Source: Aspidiotus rigidus
Taxonomy: Eukaryota > Arthropoda > Insecta > Hemiptera > Diaspididae
DNA: 64,000 bases
NCBI GenBank assembly: GCA_035079385.1
Contig: JAVHKY010000071.1
Location: forward strand, 3,846,001 to 3,910,000
Direction: 5' to 3'
Shown here: positions 30,835 through 43,456 of the stretch, piece after piece
Layout: every line of letters begins with the position of its first letter
How positions within the stretch are numbered: the first letter of the stretch is position 1
Made by a program: the position numbers and the translations under genes
The notes under the pieces: generated by a model
Told to the model about the DNA's origin: nothing
Database searches by the model: none
Seen by the model: the letters and a program-made list of their open reading frames with translations, nothing else

Positions 30835-31440
30835 GTAAGAGTTAGACTTATTTCAACTAAACATTACGTTTCAGTCGCTAAAGTACGCAGAGTACTAATA
30901 GGCTTACTCTTTGCTGCACAACACTTTCATCCATGGGTGCTGTATCCGTATACCTACAAATAACGTTTTATTCGTCGGTACTGTACCTACGAATAACGCC
31001 ATCCAAATACTAATGCAGAATATTTTATAATAAATTAAATTGAATTTTATGTTTTTCTGTAAACAATATAAGTTACGTATAAATTAGAAATTGTTTTGCA
31101 TTCACAATTGAGCAACAATGAATAGAGAAGGGAGAAACTTAATAAATTTATCAGATACAGTGGCTGATGAACCCTGATAACTCTCTTTTGATATGAGCAT
31201 CACCCCTTATAGTGGAATAGCTGTCGCTTTAGCCAGTTTCTTGCTTTCATCTCAGCAAGCGTACCTATTAATTTCTGTGAAAATCATACGAATGAATACT
31301 TTTTGTAGAACTAAAATAAATATTCAATTGATCACAAATATTGTAGTGTCTATTTCTTCTCATATAGAATTGCAGTTAGAAATTATCCATACAAAACAAT
31401 GAATACATACGCCAAGTTGGATCGACTCCTCAAAACTACG
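30835..31440. other. No feature recognised
   Basis: AT-rich; possible intron or 3' region of the preceding frame. Nothing specific was seen. Confidence 0.35.
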
Positions 31441-31454
31441 TTCTATCATAAGCA

Positions 31455-32435
31455 GTTTTGAGTATAGAAAACGTTGGTTCCGATCGATTCGTAGACGATA
31501 AACAAAGCTTTTGGGACGGATCCCATGATGAACTAACGAACTTTTTCCAAGCTCTAAACAATCACCATCCCGCAATAAGTTTCACCCACGAACTAGAGGA
31601 CAAATCTATCAACTACCTTCATCTTCATATAGAGCTTGTTGAGACACAAAACTCTAACACGCTGACACCTTCTTTCGACATTACTGGAAAGCTTCTATCA
31701 ATGGCCATATACAGCTCTTCTCTCCATCCTCTACAACATAAGCAAGTGATTGTACACTCATCAATCCGGCGGCTGCTTTCGCTACCGTAAGTATCACCTG
31801 AGGCTTTTGAACGCGAAACGAAATTCATTGAAAACATTGCGAATATCAATGGTTTAAAGCTAGATATACGCAAAGTGATAGAGAGGAAGAAACTGAAGAC
31901 ACTCCTGTCAAACTCCGATTCCTCTCCCTCACCAACCGTAGTGGCGTTTCAAAAGGTCGTTGGATTCCTTATTTAGGAAAACTTTTTGATCCTCTTCGTA
32001 AAGAACTCCGGAGACATGGCTACAAGACTGGTTGTTACACCCCAACTACCCTCCAAAAATTGTCAGTGTTGAAGGACCCTATCCCGGCCGATAAAAGATC
32101 AAGAGCATATCGCCTTTCCTGTAATTGCGGTAAAATATACATCGGACAGACCGAACGTCCATTCAAAGATAGGCTCTACGAACACCGCCTCGACTACCGA
32201 AATTTGGCTGGCTTCAAAAAAGTACCTCCCTCCTTCGACGCCAAAAATGATCATTCTCTCGACACTGTGTAATTTCTAAACATAACTTCGACGATTTACA
32301 ATGGAAATAATCCACCCCACTCCGAAGAACGGATATTCAAATCGGCTAGAAAAATACAAAACCATCAACGGAGTTGAAAATTCCAGTCAAAACGTGCTAA
32401 ATGATTTATCGACCACCTTTGTAAACCCTGTCTAA
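31455..32435 (+). pseudogene. Penelope-like element, 3' half
   Basis: It begins at RT motif C (RFVDDKQSFWDGSHDEL), then FFQALNNHHPAISFTHELED, then the thumb with SSLHPLQHKQVIVHSSIRRL and LSLP. After a stop and frame changes the linker reads LGKLFDPLRKELRRHGYKTG, then KLSVLKDPIPADKRSRAYRL. The nuclease follows: SCNCGKIYIGQTERPFKDRL, then YEHRLDYRN (32060-32272). The tail NGYSNRLEKYKT ... LNDLSTTFVNP ends near 32433. The RT fingers are missing, so the copy is 5'-truncated. It differs from the PLE families at 12.2-12.8 and 27.9-29.5 kb. Confidence 0.75.
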
Positions 32436-33005
32436 CTCGATTCATGCTCGATTACTCACCAATCGATTCTTGACCACACGTTTCATCAATCTTTCATTCC
32501 TGTTCTAATCCTGATGATGAGAAAATACAAATATAAATGTATTGCATGTAAGACTTGAAAGCTCCTTCTTTCGATGCAAAATATGCGCAAATATAAGTCA
32601 CTAGGGCCAAAAAACAAGAAAATATACTTAGAGACGGGCGGATGGGCAGTATAACTTAATTGTGCATGATCTTAGCTCGTCAATATTCGGTAACTTTTTT
32701 TTTATTTTTTCTCTTCTTTCTAAAAAGTTTACGAGCGATTGAGATCTAGAGAATGCAAATATAAATTTTTACTTCTTCAGAAATGGAGGATGATCTTCTG
32801 CAAGGTTGGTGAGATAATATGAAGTCTACTTTACCGAAACCCTTTATTCAGAAACTGCTTGACTGCTTTAAATCTATGTGCAGATTCAGATACCATATGA
32901 TATTAGAGTAGGTACCTACATCATACATCCTAGCTCATTTTGTGGAAAATGTACATTTTATTTTAAGAGTTGCTCAGAACTAACGCCGCGCCGCCGCAGT
33001 TATCG
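32436..33005. other. PLE 3' flank and unassigned DNA
   Basis: The first 150 bp include a CCTGATGATGAGAAAATA run of the sort found downstream of PLE ORFs. Beyond that nothing is recognised. Confidence 0.4.
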
Positions 33006-33072
33006 ACACTATCACATTGAGAGAAATGGAGAAATGTTTGGTTTAGGTAACCTAACATTTCTCTCAGTGCAG
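33006..33072. mobile_element. Very short palindromic MITE-like sequence
   Basis: CACATTGAGAGAAATG at the left and CATTTCTCTCAGTG at the right form an imperfect inverted repeat around TTAGGTAACCTAA. The ends resemble the CACTGAGAGAA ends of the element at 38475. Confidence 0.5.
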
Positions 33073-33097
33073 TCCTTATAAACGTCGGTACCTTTAC

Positions 33098-33222
33098 AAG
33101 CCGGACCAGGGCACCGTGGGAAGCGTAGTTCTAATACACCACACCACAGAAAAATTCACAGATTGTGGTGCGAGGCCACCGTCCTTGGCCAAAATTGGCG
33201 TGAGGCTTTTATTAGGGTCGGC
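33098..33222 (+). repeat. SINE-like repeat, copy 1
   Basis: GCCGGACCAGGGCACCGTGG onward to CCTTGGCCAAAATTGGCGTG is about 90% identical to the complement of 62250-62345. TGGGAAGCGTAGTTCTAATA resembles a pol III A box. GGTGCGAGGCC, about 40 nt downstream, differs from the B-box consensus at one site. A short tRNA-related SINE is a reasonable inference. Confidence 0.5.
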
Positions 33223-34184
<962 letters not shown>

Positions 34185-34796
34185 AAGAGGGGAGCATCAA
34201 AACTGGTTCCATACTTTCAACCTGATCGTGTATTACTGACACAAGTTTGTTCTTCAATTTCATACGAGTATGATTGCGCGACGTAATTATTTGTTCTCAC
34301 GACGTCTGAAATATTGGCAAAATAAAATACTGGAAGTATCATACTGTAGTAATTGTAAGCACGGTTTACACGCATAGATCTCTTCATTTTAATTAAGCAC
34401 CAAACACGCAAAAACAAATATTCTTTTGCCATCGATTTCAACAGATCTCAAATGCATATATAATAATTGCGTCGTATCGCTATAAAATTGCACAAACGAA
34501 GAGTAATGATCATTAAATAAGACGAGAAATACTTAATAAAGAAACAAGCAAACAAAATATGGGGAAAAATCCTCGTATACATACACTACCTCGTGTATTA
34601 ATAAATAGCTCTATAATCTCACAACGGTCCTCCATGAGTTGCATTAATTAACAGAATGGAGAGAGGCGTCATGTTACCGTATGTTTTTTAACTTTTTTTT
34701 TTTTTGTTTCCTCTTTTATTCTCATTGTTTTGTAACGTTTTATCGTCGTACCGTATTCGTTAGTTGAGAAGCTAAATTAATCGTGAAGAGGCGGCG
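34185..34796. other. No feature recognised
   Basis: AT-rich DNA with short T tracts. Confidence 0.4.

Positions 34797-34851
<55 letters not shown>
34797..34851. repeat. (TA)n microsatellite
   Basis: About 25 uninterrupted TA units, without the H-family flanks that surround the TA arrays at 6.8 and 17.9 kb. Confidence 0.95.
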
Positions 34852-34852
<1 letters not shown>

Positions 34853-36545
34853 AGATGGAGAAGGTGAAAACATACGCACATAGTTTACGTAATTAGCTCG
34901 ATGATGACAAAATCGTCTTCGACTAAGGAATAATACAAATAATACAGTCAGCATAATTACGAATGAAAATAATAAAAAATAATGATAATAAAAACGAAGA
35001 AACAGAAGCACAATGATAAAATAACTCAATACCCACTAAGGAGTTGGTAGGTACCAGGGTACAATCTACGAGGTACAAATATATTCTTGGAAGACAAAAA
35101 GGTAATTAGAAAATTTCAAGATTAATATCACATAATTTCAAAAGCTATGCTCCTTCCCGGTTTTGAAATTTTATGAGTCTAGTTCTAAGAAAATAAGAGC
35201 CCAAAGAACGAAAAAATACAAAATAATTAATTCAAATGTTTATACTCGTACTAGCACTAGTTTTGTCTTCTTAATTTCAAATTTTAAAACGCACGGATCA
35301 AAGTCGTACTTGGCTGCTGTTAAATATTCATTGAAGACTCCAAAGAAACTAACTGAAAGTGCCTGAACATCCTCATCTACGAGTATTATAAAGAAGACCC
35401 GTTTTTTTAGACGAATAAGCTCCGTTCGTATGTACCAATTTTATTGAAATTTTGAATGTCGTTTCCTTTTAATGCAGAATCGTTGATGGGGGAGGGGTTA
35501 AAAATAAAAGACTACCCCTTTCAAAGCCGTGACGAAGGATGGAAGTCAAATGTTTTTGGCTGCATCTTTTCATCGTCGAGTATGTAAGCGTATAAATGAA
35601 AGTTTATTACTCTGACAAAATTGGACAAAATTGCTTGGAAATACGAATTGAGTGTCGATTGATGGCCGCTTATATAATTTCGAGCGGTTTTACAGGAAAT
35701 GTGTTGATGATTCACCAACTTTCGTGGAAAAATATCACGACTTTTGTACGGCACTACTTCCTCAATTTTTTCATCGACATTTTAGCTTGACTGATAGGAA
35801 GTAAAATGGTTCAACAATCTAAAATGGAATAAGAATACGACAGGTGAGTTTATTTATTCAAAACATAATCGAATAATTATTAAAAGAATTAAATTGTCAT
35901 AAAACATCTTCGCATACGAAGGTTCTAAACGCGAAAATGAAATGCGTGTAAACAAACTAACAGAGATGGAGGTCGCAAAGGATGAACTGTGGCGCGTTGG
36001 AAGGTGAATTTAGAGACGTGTGTGAAAGTATGAAATATAGCGTTAAACACGAAGAAATCAAAAGCAGTTGCTGGACCTGTATCGATGTAACAAAATTTGA
36101 GATCTGGACAAAATATCATTTCTCTGGTAATTCTGGTGACAATTAAGTACGGTACTCACTGAAATACATCTGTATGATAAGAAATTGACGAGGGGCGGAC
36201 CTTCAGGATGATTGATCGGATGGGTAAAAAAGTGGTGGTTGCTGCTTAATATCAGGTACAATCTGTTTTGGGGGAGTGAGGTGTCACAGGGAAAAGTCGG
36301 GGGTTGACGATTATGAATAAGTTTATAGCTAACAATTGGTTGACGAATAATATAGTTCTGCGGTACAATTCGGGCAGTAGGGTCACGAGTCAAGTGAGAG
36401 TATATGTGTGTGGTGTGGAAGTGTTTGATTTTTAAAAATTCTGTGAGTTGAGAAAGTTTCTGATGGCGGGTTTGAATCAGAGAACGTACAGTATAAATTC
36501 GGTATAATATTAGTACAAATAAATGCGTACATCCAATTGGTGCTG
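34852..36545. other. No gene recognised
   Basis: AT-rich. Frames at 35163-35366 and 35521-35790 lack recognisable features. Positions 36200-36500 read as a weakly GT-rich region resembling repeat K in composition, but I could not align it. Confidence 0.35.
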
Positions 36546-37430
36546 TCAAGATGTTGAAAAGTTAGTACGGGAGTTACAATTAGAAGGTCTATAATATAAT
36601 AAATAAAGCGTAAGAGTACTTGTTGCAACATGTGCTGGCGCCGTGACATTTTGAAATACAAAGGATGCCTTTTTTAACGCAGGCACAACGTTTTGTATCA
36701 CATCTCTTCGCACAATTGCAGCGGACAAATCCTTGACCGTGGCCGCCAATTTCCTCAGACTGTTTTGTGGCAGCAGATCGTGACAAAATCGATGTACTTC
36801 CCGATGGAATATCGGATTTGTGGACAAATATTTCGGAACAAACAACAAATTGCGATCTAGCAAATAGCTGAGGCAAGTGACCATGTTTTGTTGCTAATTT
36901 GAAGAACCCATCATCCGTTTTCTCCTTAATACGAGCCAATGCAGATCTGCGAATGAGGAGATATGATATATTTGTAGGTTAGTAGGAAGAAAGAACGCGG
37001 GAGAGAATGCTAAACATTATCTTGCATCTGTTTTACCCCGATCAACATCGGGAAACGGTACACGTACCGTTGCACCAATGGAAGGATCAGGAAATTTTGC
37101 ATTTGAAATGTGTTTCATTTTCTTAGCTCGACGCATCAAACACTCTCTAGCTGCAGTCCTTTTCCTAGAAATAGAATCTTTCCTCTTTTCTACAGCTGAT
37201 ATAATCATTGAGTCCTCTTGAAGTTTTGCCGGATGCGATTCTTCAATTTGTTCTTGGTTGGGTACCAGTTCCTCAAATGGTATGAGTGAGTGTACTTCTG
37301 AAATTGCTTCCTGTATATCTTCTGAGTGTACTTCTGAAATTACTTCCTGTACGTCTTCTGAGTGAACTCCTGAAATTGCTTCCTGTACATCTCCTTTGCG
37401 TTCAGTCGTCACCTGATAGTACCGAGTCAT
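36546..37430 (-). CDS. KRBA2/Ginger-type integrase C-terminal protein with CxC domain; two exons
   Basis: The first exon (37430-37021, ATG present) begins with a 12-residue unit repeated three times (DVQEAISGVHSE, DVQEVISEVHSE, DIQEAISEVHS). A basic region (KRTAARECLMRRAKKMKH) and VRVPFPDVDRGKTDAR follow. The second exon (36946-36546) continues LARIKEKTDDGFFKLATKHG, then LPQLFARSQFVVCSE, and ends with the cysteine-rich RCNCAKRCDTKRCACVKKGI, LCISKCHGASTCCNK. This is the tail of KRBA2-like, Ginger-derived integrase proteins; the catalytic core is absent. The 60.9-kb copy reads through the joint with no intron, which places a 74-bp intron at 36947-37020. Its acceptor (TTCGCAG) is normal but its donor reads AAG|ATAATG instead of GT. 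It may be a domesticated fragment or an inactive one. Confidence 0.55.
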
Positions 37431-38469
37431 CGACTAACACCGACTTATCAACTGAAGCAGTGCTCTTACATGACTACAGATAACATATTGGACATCTGTA
37501 CTTAACCCTATGCGAGTTCAAACAGGATTCTTTCTGAACCTCACAATATGCCTAAAGAGGTGTACATATTGTAATATGCCTAGGTCTATTATAATATACC
37601 TAGAAAAATTCTATCTCACGTTAAATGAATGAATTACGTACAATTTGACTAGGCAAATTGTAATTAGCCTGAAATTACAAAATGCCGGTAACATCCATAC
37701 TCGGAAAACCGACTTTGTTATGAAGAAAATGATTAAAACAAAGTGGTTTCAATACAATATTTGCCTCCCTATATTCCTTTTATTTCAAAATTGGCGAGTA
37801 GACAATTTTTAGGTGTTCCCGTCCTAATGTTTCCACATTCCTGCCCAAATTTTTTTCCCTTTCAGGACTCCGCGATATGATGCATCGTATATACAAACAA
37901 ATATTATGGTATAAAGAAAAATATATCCTTGGTAAAAACCTTTCGATATCAAATGAATCTCTTTTTCAAAGTTTAAATATGGCGTGAAAGTTCCTTACAT
38001 CCAAATTTTCCTACTTTCTTGCACTGCAACTTTTCCTTTTTATGGGCCAGCGTGCTTCGATAGGTTCGCATTTATTTTTGTGACACCGTATTGGGGTTTA
38101 AACCTACACTAGAGAGCGCTACTGAAAGGGTGAATCAGAGAATTTATGTAGGCCCTACGTTCATACATTGATTTTCAATCAACTGTTTTTTTTTCAATAT
38201 AGCATTTATTGCTACAGTTTTTTTTGTATTTAATGTTGATGAGACAGACTACAAAATTTATGCTTGTATTGTCCTATTAATTATGGTGCGTGAAATTTCC
38301 TAATTTAAAAAGCATGGAACGAAAGGGTCAATATCGTCAGGACTACCAACTCCCCAACTCGAAGTTTAAATCCCAATTTCTGCATTTTTTCGTCAATCTC
38401 GCTGCCTGAAATTTCTTCATACCCAATTATTCCCTACCTATCAACACTGCGTACATTACATTATAATGC
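37431..38469. other. No gene recognised
   Basis: A few TATTATAATATGCCTAG-like short repeats near 37560-37610; nothing else. Confidence 0.35.
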
Positions 38470-38690
38470 ATAGTTACACTGAGAGAAGAGAATAGTCTTG
38501 GTGATTAGAAAAAAAGTGTTAACTTAAGACATCCGGTCTTTTTTTTTTGTCAATTTGATCAGTTTTTCCAGTTATTCTAACTTTAAAACCTAGTCATAGT
38601 GAATAACAATAGGTGACATATCTTAATGTTATAACACTTTTTTTCTAGTCACCAAGACTAATCTATTCTCGCAGTCTATTATTCAGCACT
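38470..38690. mobile_element. MITE with long terminal inverted repeats
   Basis: The left arm CACTGAGAGAAGAGAATAGT, CTTGGTGATTAGAAAAAAAG and TGTTA is matched inverted by TAACACTTTTTTTCTAGTCA, CCAAGACTAATCTATTCTCG. Arms are about 45 bp and total about 210 bp. A right-truncated relative lies at 55983-56125. Confidence 0.8.
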
Positions 38691-39309
38691 TGAGAATATT
38701 ATACTTAAAACAAATCATCAGTTCGACGCCGTTAATAAGTTGTAATCACCCGTGTCACATCTTCCTAGGCAACCCTCTATTATCAGTAAGTGCTAGACCG
38801 TAAATTTCCAATTGAACTTATTCTCGCGAGTTCTTGCTGATATTCCCGTAACATATTTTACAATCGATCCGATATCCTCATCAATAACTAAAATTTCTCC
38901 CGTATTCTCTTCAGTCAGGCACAATGAGCTAACACCTTCTTACTCACTGGTCCGCCTCGCCTCGTCCACCGAGTATGCAACATGTACTACCGATTACCTA
39001 TATTTTCATGAGTGGTTTTCAATAATAATATATCGTGGCCTATCAAAAGCCCTCATTATTAGCCAAAATTTTACTTTCGCTGCTTCAGTTGAACACGATT
39101 AATTCACTCTTCCTTGCTATCTTGAATTCTTTCCTTTCTCCTCAAAGTGAAAAATCAAAAATCTAACAACTGATTTACTATTTTTATGAGTTCTTCCCGC
39201 TCGTCCATCGTTTCGAAACCGAGTATTCATACCCTCTATGAAAATACATATGTGGCTGATTTTCCTTCACAATTTTAATCGGCCACAAAATCTTTTCTCA
39301 TCGACACCG
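38691..39309. other. No feature recognised
   Basis: A plus-strand frame at 38812-39102 has no domain. It may be decayed 5' sequence of the LINE fragment that follows. Confidence 0.35.
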
Positions 39310-40385
39310 TAACCCCGTATCAATTTTAACGGCCAAAGTCCAAGCCATCTTTAATGTCTTGGAAACAACAGGAACGCTCCTTTTCCCACCGATCCGAACT
39401 TTTCTTATCGCCACTGAGTTTTTATCCGCCTTAAAGGCAATTCACAATGTACACTCTACACACCCACTCATCTCTCTGCATCCATTCTCTCCTTGTAACC
39501 CTCTTATCCATTCTTACGACAATACTTTCATCTGGGTCCCCCGCCATACGGGAATCACAGGTATTGAAAAAGTTGATTTAGCCACCAACACGGCCACAAA
39601 ACTTCCACAAATGTACTCTCGTCGTCTTCCCATTAAAAATGATCTCATCCACACCATACTCCTCAACGGATTTACCTTCTTTCCGCCTTACCCACAAAAT
39701 TTCACTATCCATAACTCTCGCTGATGACCTCACATCCATCCAAAACATAATCTCCTATCTAATTGCAGAAAATTACAGCCAACGCATCTAAAATCGATTC
39801 ACGATCAAGCTCACAACTCGGGGAATCCCAGATATTGAAAAAGTTGATTTAGCCGCCAACACTGCCACAGAACTTCCACAAATGAACTCTCGTCGTGTTC
39901 CTACTAAAAATGATCTCACCCACACCATACATTTCAAAATTATGGACGAATGGATCGCACTCTAGCAAAATCAAATCTCATCAAATAAATTAGCCCAATT
40001 AAAATCATTACCATTCGCGTTGACTTCATCATACCAAGAATCCGCCATTACTAAATCTCCGAATTGGTCACGAGCGAATCACGCACATACACTCACCTTC
40101 TTTCCAACTTTTTCCCGCTCTCTTGCGAACATTGTAGCATCAAATCCCTCCTCACGGGGACCCATATTTTCGCATGTCCATCTTTAGCTTCTCTCCGCTA
40201 CACACACCAAATTTCACCATCCATCAAAATAACTCTGGCTGATGATCCACATCCATCCAAAACATCATCTCCTATCTAAAAGCAGAAGATTACATCCAAA
40301 GCATCTAACATCGATTCATTATCAAGTTCAGAACCCGGGTGCAGTTTGAAACTTGTACAATGAAATAAAGAATAAAGAAAGAAGG
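39310..40385 (+). mobile_element. LINE 3' fragment with RNase H-like domain and zinc knuckle
   Basis: ATEFLSALKAIHNVHSTHPL (a YTDSLSAL-type RNase H motif) and NTFIWVPRHTGITGIEKVDL (the FIWVPSH..I.GNE.AD motif) lie at 39359-39724. A second partial copy of the latter, GIPDIEKVDLAANTATELPQ, lies at 39815-39925, so part of the domain is tandemly duplicated. The expected C-terminal knuckle is at 40064-40279: RTYTHLLSNFFPLSCEHCSI, then LTGTHIFACPSLASLRYTH. The end is a GAATAAAGAATAAAGAAAGA tail near 40360-40385. These features fit a Jockey/I-type LINE with RNase H. Confidence 0.75.
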
Positions 40386-41135
40386 ATGTTTTTCGAATGA
40401 ACGAACGCATGAAGCTTTTTTTGTTCAGGGTTCCTCGTGGATCGCTCAATACCTAATATTATACGCTTCCGTATTGAAATATGGAGTAAGATCTTTGAAC
40501 AATCATGAATTAAAAGTAATTATGAGATAAGAGATATATGTAGTGTCTTTCATATAAGATCAGCAAAATGACAATTTTACAGTACGAACTGATTTTTCAA
40601 CGCTTTGTAGAATTTTCTCATGCCAATCAAAATAGAAAATCTTAGGCACAGTTCACGACAAGCATGTACAATTCTACTGGCCACTGCATACGTCACGCAC
40701 ACTACGACGTCAATTACCGCCTACCGGGGAAAATAAGGACTAAATTCATCCACCATTCAGACCCCGGAGGATTTTTCAAAAAATAAAAATGAAAAAAGAA
40801 GCCTTGAGACCGCTTAAACGAAGCTAGGCCTATTTCCATCTTTTGAACTAAATCGAAGCGGTAGAAGTTGAGAACACCGGCCTCAAAATTTCGCGTTCTT
40901 CCTCATATTTGTATTCAAGATATTCATTAAATCAAGTTGCTTGCAAGAAAATTAAGATTTTTTCATGTGTACTTGTACTTGTACGCATATATGAGCGACG
41001 AAAAAGAATTAATAGGCGAAAGTATTGATTTCCTTACGTAGAAAAAGAGAAACGCGCGAATGGGAAAATGGAAAAGTTGTCATAAAAAAAATCCGTAACC
41101 AGTTTCAGTGCTGTAGTTGGGTACTCATACCTATT

Positions 41136-41193
<58 letters not shown>

Positions 41194-42084
41194 AAGAAAG
41201 AAAGAAAGAAAAGAAAAATAAAAAGGTAGGTTTACTGATGTAAAGCTTGTGTGCAAATTTTATTCCTATAATCTACCGGTGCTTTAACTAAAAAAGAAAT
41301 TACTTAGTTGTTTAATTAGTACTTTTTTCTTTAGAATATGTAATTTCCATTTCATAGAATTTTAATTTTACGTATACGTGAACGAGAAATACGTCATATG
41401 GCGTAAAGTACAAAAGCGCAATTTACAAATAATTATGTCTAATAAAACATAAGGAAAACCCGTTATTCCGTTGAACTAAACTGAGCGTACATACCGAGAC
41501 ATCCAATCTGAATCACTTGAAAGAGATTCGTAGAGTCAGATTATGAATAAAGTCACAGCGGGTTCCAACGTTGTTCGTGAAATAATCTTAACTAAATTTA
41601 GCAGGGAAATTTTTCACGAAAAAAATTATCTGTTGTCAGGTCAAAAGTAATTTTGAGAAAAAGTTAACGGACGAGGAATGTAATTATGGTACTAGCCGGA
41701 CCATAGAGCTCCACGAACCTGACAAGCGTCCTCACAAATTCTGCTTCATTCGGTATCATGGCTATATCATTTACTTATTACTGCAATGAATTAATCGAAG
41801 GATCTTACTCGTACACTGTAAATATCCTTATATTATAATATTGACTATGAGATAGAAAATAAAGGTGAAAAAATTTATGCTCAGATGGTCTCAATTTCAT
41901 TAGAGACTCAAAAAAAATTTAAATCGTGTGTAATCTCGAGCAAGAGAACGTGAAATAATCTCACCTAGAAATTAGAGGAGGAAATGGCGGTTTTAAAAAG
42001 GACGAAGCATAGGGCATTCCTATCACAACACTGCAACGCTACTCGTCATGACCTGCCAACATAATGCATCGCAACCTGAATTTT
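40386..42084. other. No gene recognised apart from a GAAA microsatellite
   Basis: AT-rich DNA. See the separate microsatellite entry at 41137. Confidence 0.4.
41137..41222. repeat. (GAAA)n microsatellite
   Basis: About 20 GAAA units with a short GAGAGAGA interruption at 41181-41191. Confidence 0.95.
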
Positions 42085-42512
42085 TTTTACCGACTTTTCG
42101 ACGGAAAAGTCAGGTATGCCTCCCAACACTTTTTTGGCTGATAAGCCTGGGAATGAGTTTTCTCGATATTTTATATGTCAATGTCCTAGATTACTGTGAG
42201 ACTAATATTCATAACTTTTTTTTGTCAGCTCAACTCCTCCAAAACTAACGCGTCAATTTTCTTCAAACTTGGTCAAATTATAGTCATATACGTATGTGAA
42301 GTTGTGAATGTGATTTTTTTCTCGTTAATTTTTTGATTTTTTGAGCATTCCTCAATTTTCTCTCGAATGTGATAATGCCTATTTTCTGAAATTATCAAAC
42401 AAACTATTTTTATATGACTGCATGATGTTGCAGAGTGTTCAACGTTATCAACGAGAAATTTTAGGTTCATTTGAATGAATGGTTTTTGAGTAATTCTCAA
42501 GATAAATAGATC
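42085..42512 (+). repeat. Family H repeat, diverged direct copy
   Basis: It starts with the hairpin end TTTTTTACCGACTTTTCGAC, GGAAAAGTCAGGTATGCC. It continues GAGTTTTCTCGATATTTTAT..CCTAGATTACTGTGAGACTA, then CAACTCCTCCAAAACTAACG and AACTTGGTCAAATTATAGTC. It is closest to the inverse copy at 45050-45515; together they make a sub-family of H distinct from copies at 6.7 and 22.3 kb. Confidence 0.65.
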
Positions 42513-42740
42513 TCATCAATGTATTTGAGTCCTCTCAATGGTTATTCGTGTGCCCATTTTTCTAATGAGCAACGGATATATATTCTGCATTTCCGGATAT
42601 ATTCTGTAAGTGTATTCAACATGAATTATGTTCTCCAGCACCGTGTTTCTTCATTCAAAACACCCATCTTTTCCTCATTTACATTGGTATCTCCTCAACT
42701 GTCAGAAGTTCATATAAACTGATAACAAATATATGGTGTC

Positions 42741-43456
42741 AGGAAATTTGTCCGAGCGAAAATTGACCAACAGAAAAAAAAACACCGAAAATTAACCGAC
42801 AGAAAAAAGTTACTTGGGAAATTAAGCAATGACGAAAGTTGTCCACATGAAAATTACCAGTGCGAAAAAAGTCGTTTGAGAAATTGGGCAATAATGAAAT
42901 TTTACAGAATTAAAGAAAAATTGAACTTTGCATCACTCGTAATTGTACTCTCGATAAGCTCGAATAAACCCAGGATGTTGAACATGATGACAGAAATCGA
43001 AAGTTCCTGTCACTGAATGGAGTACTCGCGTGTATTAATTTTATAACACGCATATATAGGAAGGAGGATGATGGTAATATCACCATAAAATATGAAGTAA
43101 TGCGTTTCGTTTAGTCTTTGCTTTTGTACTTAACAAAATTATTCGTAATCTCAGGCAAAAGAGGAGGATGACGTCGTCGACAGTGGAGACGACTACTTCT
43201 AAGGGGTATCGCTCACAATCTCATTTATTAAGATTTATACATTATGGAATACTTTTCTAATTTAGAACATTTCAATTTTCCATAATTTATACTTTTTCTA
43301 ACGCTCAAATTTTGTAATATCTAAATTTCGTAATGTCCAAATTTCGCACGATTAAATTTCGCAAAATCTAAATTTCGCCACGTTCAATTTTCGTACGTTC
43401 ATTTTTCAGCAATCACAATTTTCTGTCGGTCAACTTTCGCTCGGACAAATTTCATG
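42741..43456. mobile_element. 715-bp inverted-repeat element built of short CGAAATTT units
   Basis: The outer ends GAAATTTGTCCGAGCGAAAA and the complement of TTTCGCTCGGACAAATTTC pair over about 26 bp. Inside each end lie ragged 15-25-bp units (GAAAATTGACC, GAAAATTAACCGACAGAAA on the left; TTCGTAATGTCCAAATTTCG, ATTAAATTTCGCAAAATCTA on the right). They are mutually complementary, so each arm extends about 150 bp. The centre (42900-43230) is ordinary. There is no coding potential. This is a foldback-type element. Confidence 0.7.

Noticed and set aside
34772..35029. Tyr/Ile repeat frame
   Set aside because: It is the TA microsatellite plus flanks.
41025..41243. Lys/Glu-rich frame
   Set aside because: It is driven by the GAAA microsatellite.
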